Below, in pieces: positions 62,415 through 64,000 of a stretch of 64,000 nucleotides of DNA. Every line of letters begins with the position of its first letter. Position 1 is the first letter of the stretch. The DNA is from Filimonas zeae (lineage in GTDB: Bacteria > Bacteroidota > Bacteroidia > Chitinophagales > Chitinophagaceae). The notes under the pieces were generated by a model. The model searched no databases and was not told the origin of the DNA. It was given only the letters and a program-made list of their open reading frames with translations. The position numbers were made by a program, and so were the translations under genes. The DNA lies in NCBI RefSeq assembly GCF_014641615.1, contig NZ_BMIB01000003.1, forward strand, positions 806,001 through 870,000. Direction: 5' to 3'.

Positions 62415-62598
62415 TTTGGAAAGCTTTTGGCCCTGTTGCAATTTTACATCGTTAGCAGCGGCAAACAAAATGAACGGCCGTTCGCCCTTAAAAGGCTTTA
62501 TCTGTTTAACCGGTTACTGCGCAGCAAAACAGATAAGGCCCGGAAAGGAAAATACAAAGCCGCTAACATTTCATCATTCAAACAAAAACAAAACAATT

Positions 62599-63219
62599 AT
62601 GAAAATATATAGCTATTACGTTCCTAAAGGTGATGCACAGGCAGGTGTATGGAGTGGAACGATTAACGAAAAGGCGCCGATTATTTGCCCTCAGCTGGGT
62701 GTAGATGCAGCAGGCGTTACAGAAATACAAACCGCCGCCATCAATTACAAAACAGCAGTAGAACTGGTAGATACCAAAAAGCGCGAGCTGGAAGAGGCCG
62801 TGGCTGCAAAAAAACAGAGCCGCAAAACAGACCTGGCGTTAATTGTTCAATGGGCCGGACGCATGAAAACCCATAAAGATTACACAGAGGCTTTGGGCTG
62901 CGCATTGGGTATTGTAGGTTCTACATTGGTTATAGACCCCAAAGACCTGCGCCCCACCATTAGCCTGCGTGCTTTTCCCGGCCAGGTAGAGGTGAGTTTT
63001 AACCTGCAAACCATGAAGAGCATAACCGTATACAGCCGCATTAAAGGCACCAACGGATGGGAGAAGCTGGGTAACGACAAAAAGCCTCCGTTTATTGATA
63101 CCCGTGCACTGCAGGTTGCTAACCAGCCCGAGGTACGGGAATATTGTGCGCGCTATTTTGACGGCAAAGAGGACATTGGCGAAATGAGCGCTATTGAAAC
63201 CATTGTATTTGCCGGTTAA
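62599..63219 (+). CDS. Hypothetical protein with C-terminal Fn3-like region
   Basis: A 206-residue protein; the ATG at 62599 follows an A-rich leader and is preferred over an in-frame upstream start at 62416. The N-terminal half is helical (ITAAINYKTAVELV-like, then KKRELEEAVAAKKQSRKTD). The C-terminal half looks like a fibronectin-type beta-sandwich (VEVSFNLQTMKSITVYSRIK, TNGWEKLGNDKKPPFIDT, ending AIETIVFAG). Similar proteins occur in Bacteroidota as hypotheticals. No signal peptide and no function can be stated. It ends at a clear terminator. Confidence 0.72.
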   Translation: MKIYSYYVPKGDAQAGVWSGTINEKAPIICPQLGVDAAGVTEIQTAAINYKTAVELVDTKKRELEEAVAAKKQSRKTDLALIVQWAGRMKTHKDYTEALGCALGIVGSTLVIDPKDLRPTISLRAFPGQVEVSFNLQTMKSITVYSRIKGTNGWEKLGNDKKPPFIDTRALQVANQPEVREYCARYFDGKEDIGEMSAIETIVFAG

Positions 63220-63238
63220 GGCGGTATACAACAAATGA

Positions 63239-63271
63239 AAAGGCAGGAGTGTAATTACTCCTGCTTTTTTT
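63239..63271 (+). terminator. Rho-independent terminator
   Basis: AAGGCAGGAGT pairs with ACTCCTGCTT and seven T residues follow; it lies between the convergent hypothetical gene and methyltransferase gene. Confidence 0.8.
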
Positions 63272-63298
63272 GTTAAACATAGGCAAGCCCGCCTCAGA

Positions 63299-63829
63299 TT
63301 AGTAAGTATCAAAATGTGCTTTCATCACCTCTTCCTCCAGCGTAATGCGGTTGCCCAACATTACCAGGTATACAGGAAATAAAAAGAAAGCTATCCAGGT
63401 TTGGCAAATCAATACAATGCCCAGCAACTCGGGCAGCAGGTTCAGGTAATAGTTGGGATGCCTTACCCACCTGAACAGGAACCCCCGGTGTACGGAATGA
63501 TACCATGCAGGCCCGATAAGCAATTTCATAGTCCAAACCTTACCCAGGGATAGAATGACATAGTATAAAATGCCGATAGAAAAAGCATATAAAACCAGGC
63601 CTGCCCCACCTGCCCAGCCTTTGAGAAAGTTGCCTGTAATACATACATCTGCCAAACAGGCGATGTACAAGCCAATATGGGTGATGATCAACCCCATTGA
63701 GTTTTTACCGCCAAATTCTCTGGCCCCTACCCTGCGCAATCTCACTTCATTACGCCTGGAAATGAATAGAGAGAGTACCCGCAGCAAAGCCAGCAGATAA
63801 AAAAAGTAAGCGGGATAAGTGGTTATCAT
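63299..63829 (-). CDS. Isoprenylcysteine carboxyl methyltransferase-family membrane protein
   Basis: A 176-residue integral membrane methyltransferase of the ICMT/PEMT superfamily. Five hydrophobic segments are visible, and the SAM-binding signature RWVRHPNYYLNLLPELLG (near residues 118-136) is followed by a late Glu (ITLEEE), as in this family. Bacterial members methylate lipids or small molecules, and the substrate is unknown. It starts 10 bp after the stop of the upstream gene on the same strand, so the two are co-transcribed. Confidence 0.82.
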   Translation of the reverse strand: MITTYPAYFFYLLALLRVLSLFISRRNEVRLRRVGAREFGGKNSMGLIITHIGLYIACLADVCITGNFLKGWAGGAGLVLYAFSIGILYYVILSLGKVWTMKLLIGPAWYHSVHRGFLFRWVRHPNYYLNLLPELLGIVLICQTWIAFFLFPVYLVMLGNRITLEEEVMKAHFDTY

Positions 63830-63839
63830 GTGTACGGAT

Positions 63840-64000
63840 TTAGGGCTGACGTAACGTGAGTGTATTCAGCGAAATGTTATATATCTTATCATCTTTCTCC
63901 CAGGCAATGGTATACTTTTGCGGGTAGCTGCCTGTTTGTTGCACCTTAGGCTGTTGCTCAATAGCAAAAGTTTCGTTCGGTTTGGTTTTAAGATAGCTGA
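63840..64000 (-). CDS. C-terminal fragment of a gene cut by the window edge
   Basis: The last 52 or so codons of a minus-strand gene. The readable end is YLKTKPNETFAIEQQPKV then YPQKYTIAWEKDDKIYNISL and stop TAA at 63840-63842. It is beta-rich and probably exported or a lipoprotein. The fragment is too short to name. Confidence 0.6.
   Translation of the reverse strand, partial: SYLKTKPNETFAIEQQPKVQQTGSYPQKYTIAWEKDDKIYNISLNTLTLRQP

Larger units (their letters stand above)
62114..62598. other. Intergenic region with mirrored GGGGAAGT motifs
   Basis: About 485 bp between the tandem repeats and ATG 62599. It contains three GGGGAAGT motifs (62120, 62250, 62261) and two reverse-complement copies (62396, 62407). 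An open frame runs through 62416-62598 ahead of the gene, but its composition and lack of a leader suggest it is not translated. Confidence 0.45.

Noticed and set aside
62416-62598. N-terminal extension of the 62599 gene
   Set aside because: The extra 61 codons contain no domain-like sequence, cross the inverted GGGGAAGT region context, and the ATG at 62599 follows an A-rich leader typical of Bacteroidota starts.
1-64000. tRNA, rRNA and riboswitch genes
   Set aside because: No cloverleaf-like sequences with conserved TTCGA/TTCAA arms, no rRNA signatures and no known aptamer cores were recognised by eye. A tRNAscan-SE and Infernal run would be needed to exclude them fully.

Overview
The window looks like a chromosomal segment of a Bacteroidota bacterium, most likely from the Chitinophagaceae (Chitinophaga, Filimonas or Niastella type). 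The signs are two complete SusC/SusD pairs, secreted glycoside hydrolases with type IX secretion tails, Bacteroidota-type TAnnTTTG promoter elements and many lipoprotein signals. No tRNA or rRNA genes and no CRISPR array were seen. Both ends of the window cut through ordinary genes or intergenic sequence.

1-12.9 kb: a polysaccharide-utilisation locus (PUL 1) on the minus strand, transcribed SusC - SusD - FAD oxidoreductase - sodium/solute symporter - GH2 glycosidase. A divergent LacI-type regulator carries a transposase-like zinc ribbon at its N terminus. A thioredoxin-fold lipoprotein lies downstream. 12.9-20.2 kb: LacI, a gluconolactonase-like secreted propeller, a 1.1-kilo-residue protein with a probable endonuclease/exonuclease/phosphatase core, a Crp/Fnr regulator and an NAD-dependent epimerase-like protein. 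20.4-25 kb: a CE1/PHB-depolymerase-like esterase and a GH98 enzyme, which share a carbohydrate-binding module and a T9SS tail. 25-29.5 kb: small signalling genes. Two end in a histidine-kinase dimerisation helix without an ATPase domain, and one of these is frameshifted. A Crp/Fnr regulator and a metallo-beta-lactamase-fold hydrolase follow.

29.5-41.1 kb: a fucose-type PUL (PUL 2). It holds a GH29 alpha-L-fucosidase, a TonB receptor with its own AraC regulator, an L-rhamnose/L-fucose mutarotase, SusD, SusC and a second AraC regulator. An 80-bp promoter/operator block is duplicated upstream of the fucosidase and of SusC. It contains a direct repeat with 21-bp periodicity, as expected for an AraC-family binding site. 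41.2-44.9 kb: small secreted proteins, an Lrp regulator, a serine hydrolase and a decayed second copy of the PUL 2 AraC gene.

45-60.1 kb: a visibly AT-rich defence island. A DUF262/HNH protein (GmrSD-like) is followed by a tight five-gene operon: a PD-(D/E)XK-like nuclease, a C5-cytosine methylase, a DrmE-like protein, a DrmA-like helicase and a DrmB (DUF1998) protein. This is a class 2 DISARM-like system with no drmC phospholipase-D gene and with a restriction-nuclease candidate translationally coupled to the methylase. A convergent two-gene module (four-helix membrane protein plus DUF4747-like protein) follows.

60.1-64 kb: an accessory tail with an XRE gene broken by one nonsense codon, a SymE-like toxin, a small frameshifted gene, a 15-unit array of degenerate 21-bp tandem repeats, mirrored GGGGAAGT motif pairs, a conserved-looking hypothetical protein and an isoprenylcysteine-methyltransferase-like membrane protein. 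The most interesting regions are the DISARM variant, the DUF4747/membrane module, the duplicated AraC operator, the EEP-like large protein and the 21-bp array.
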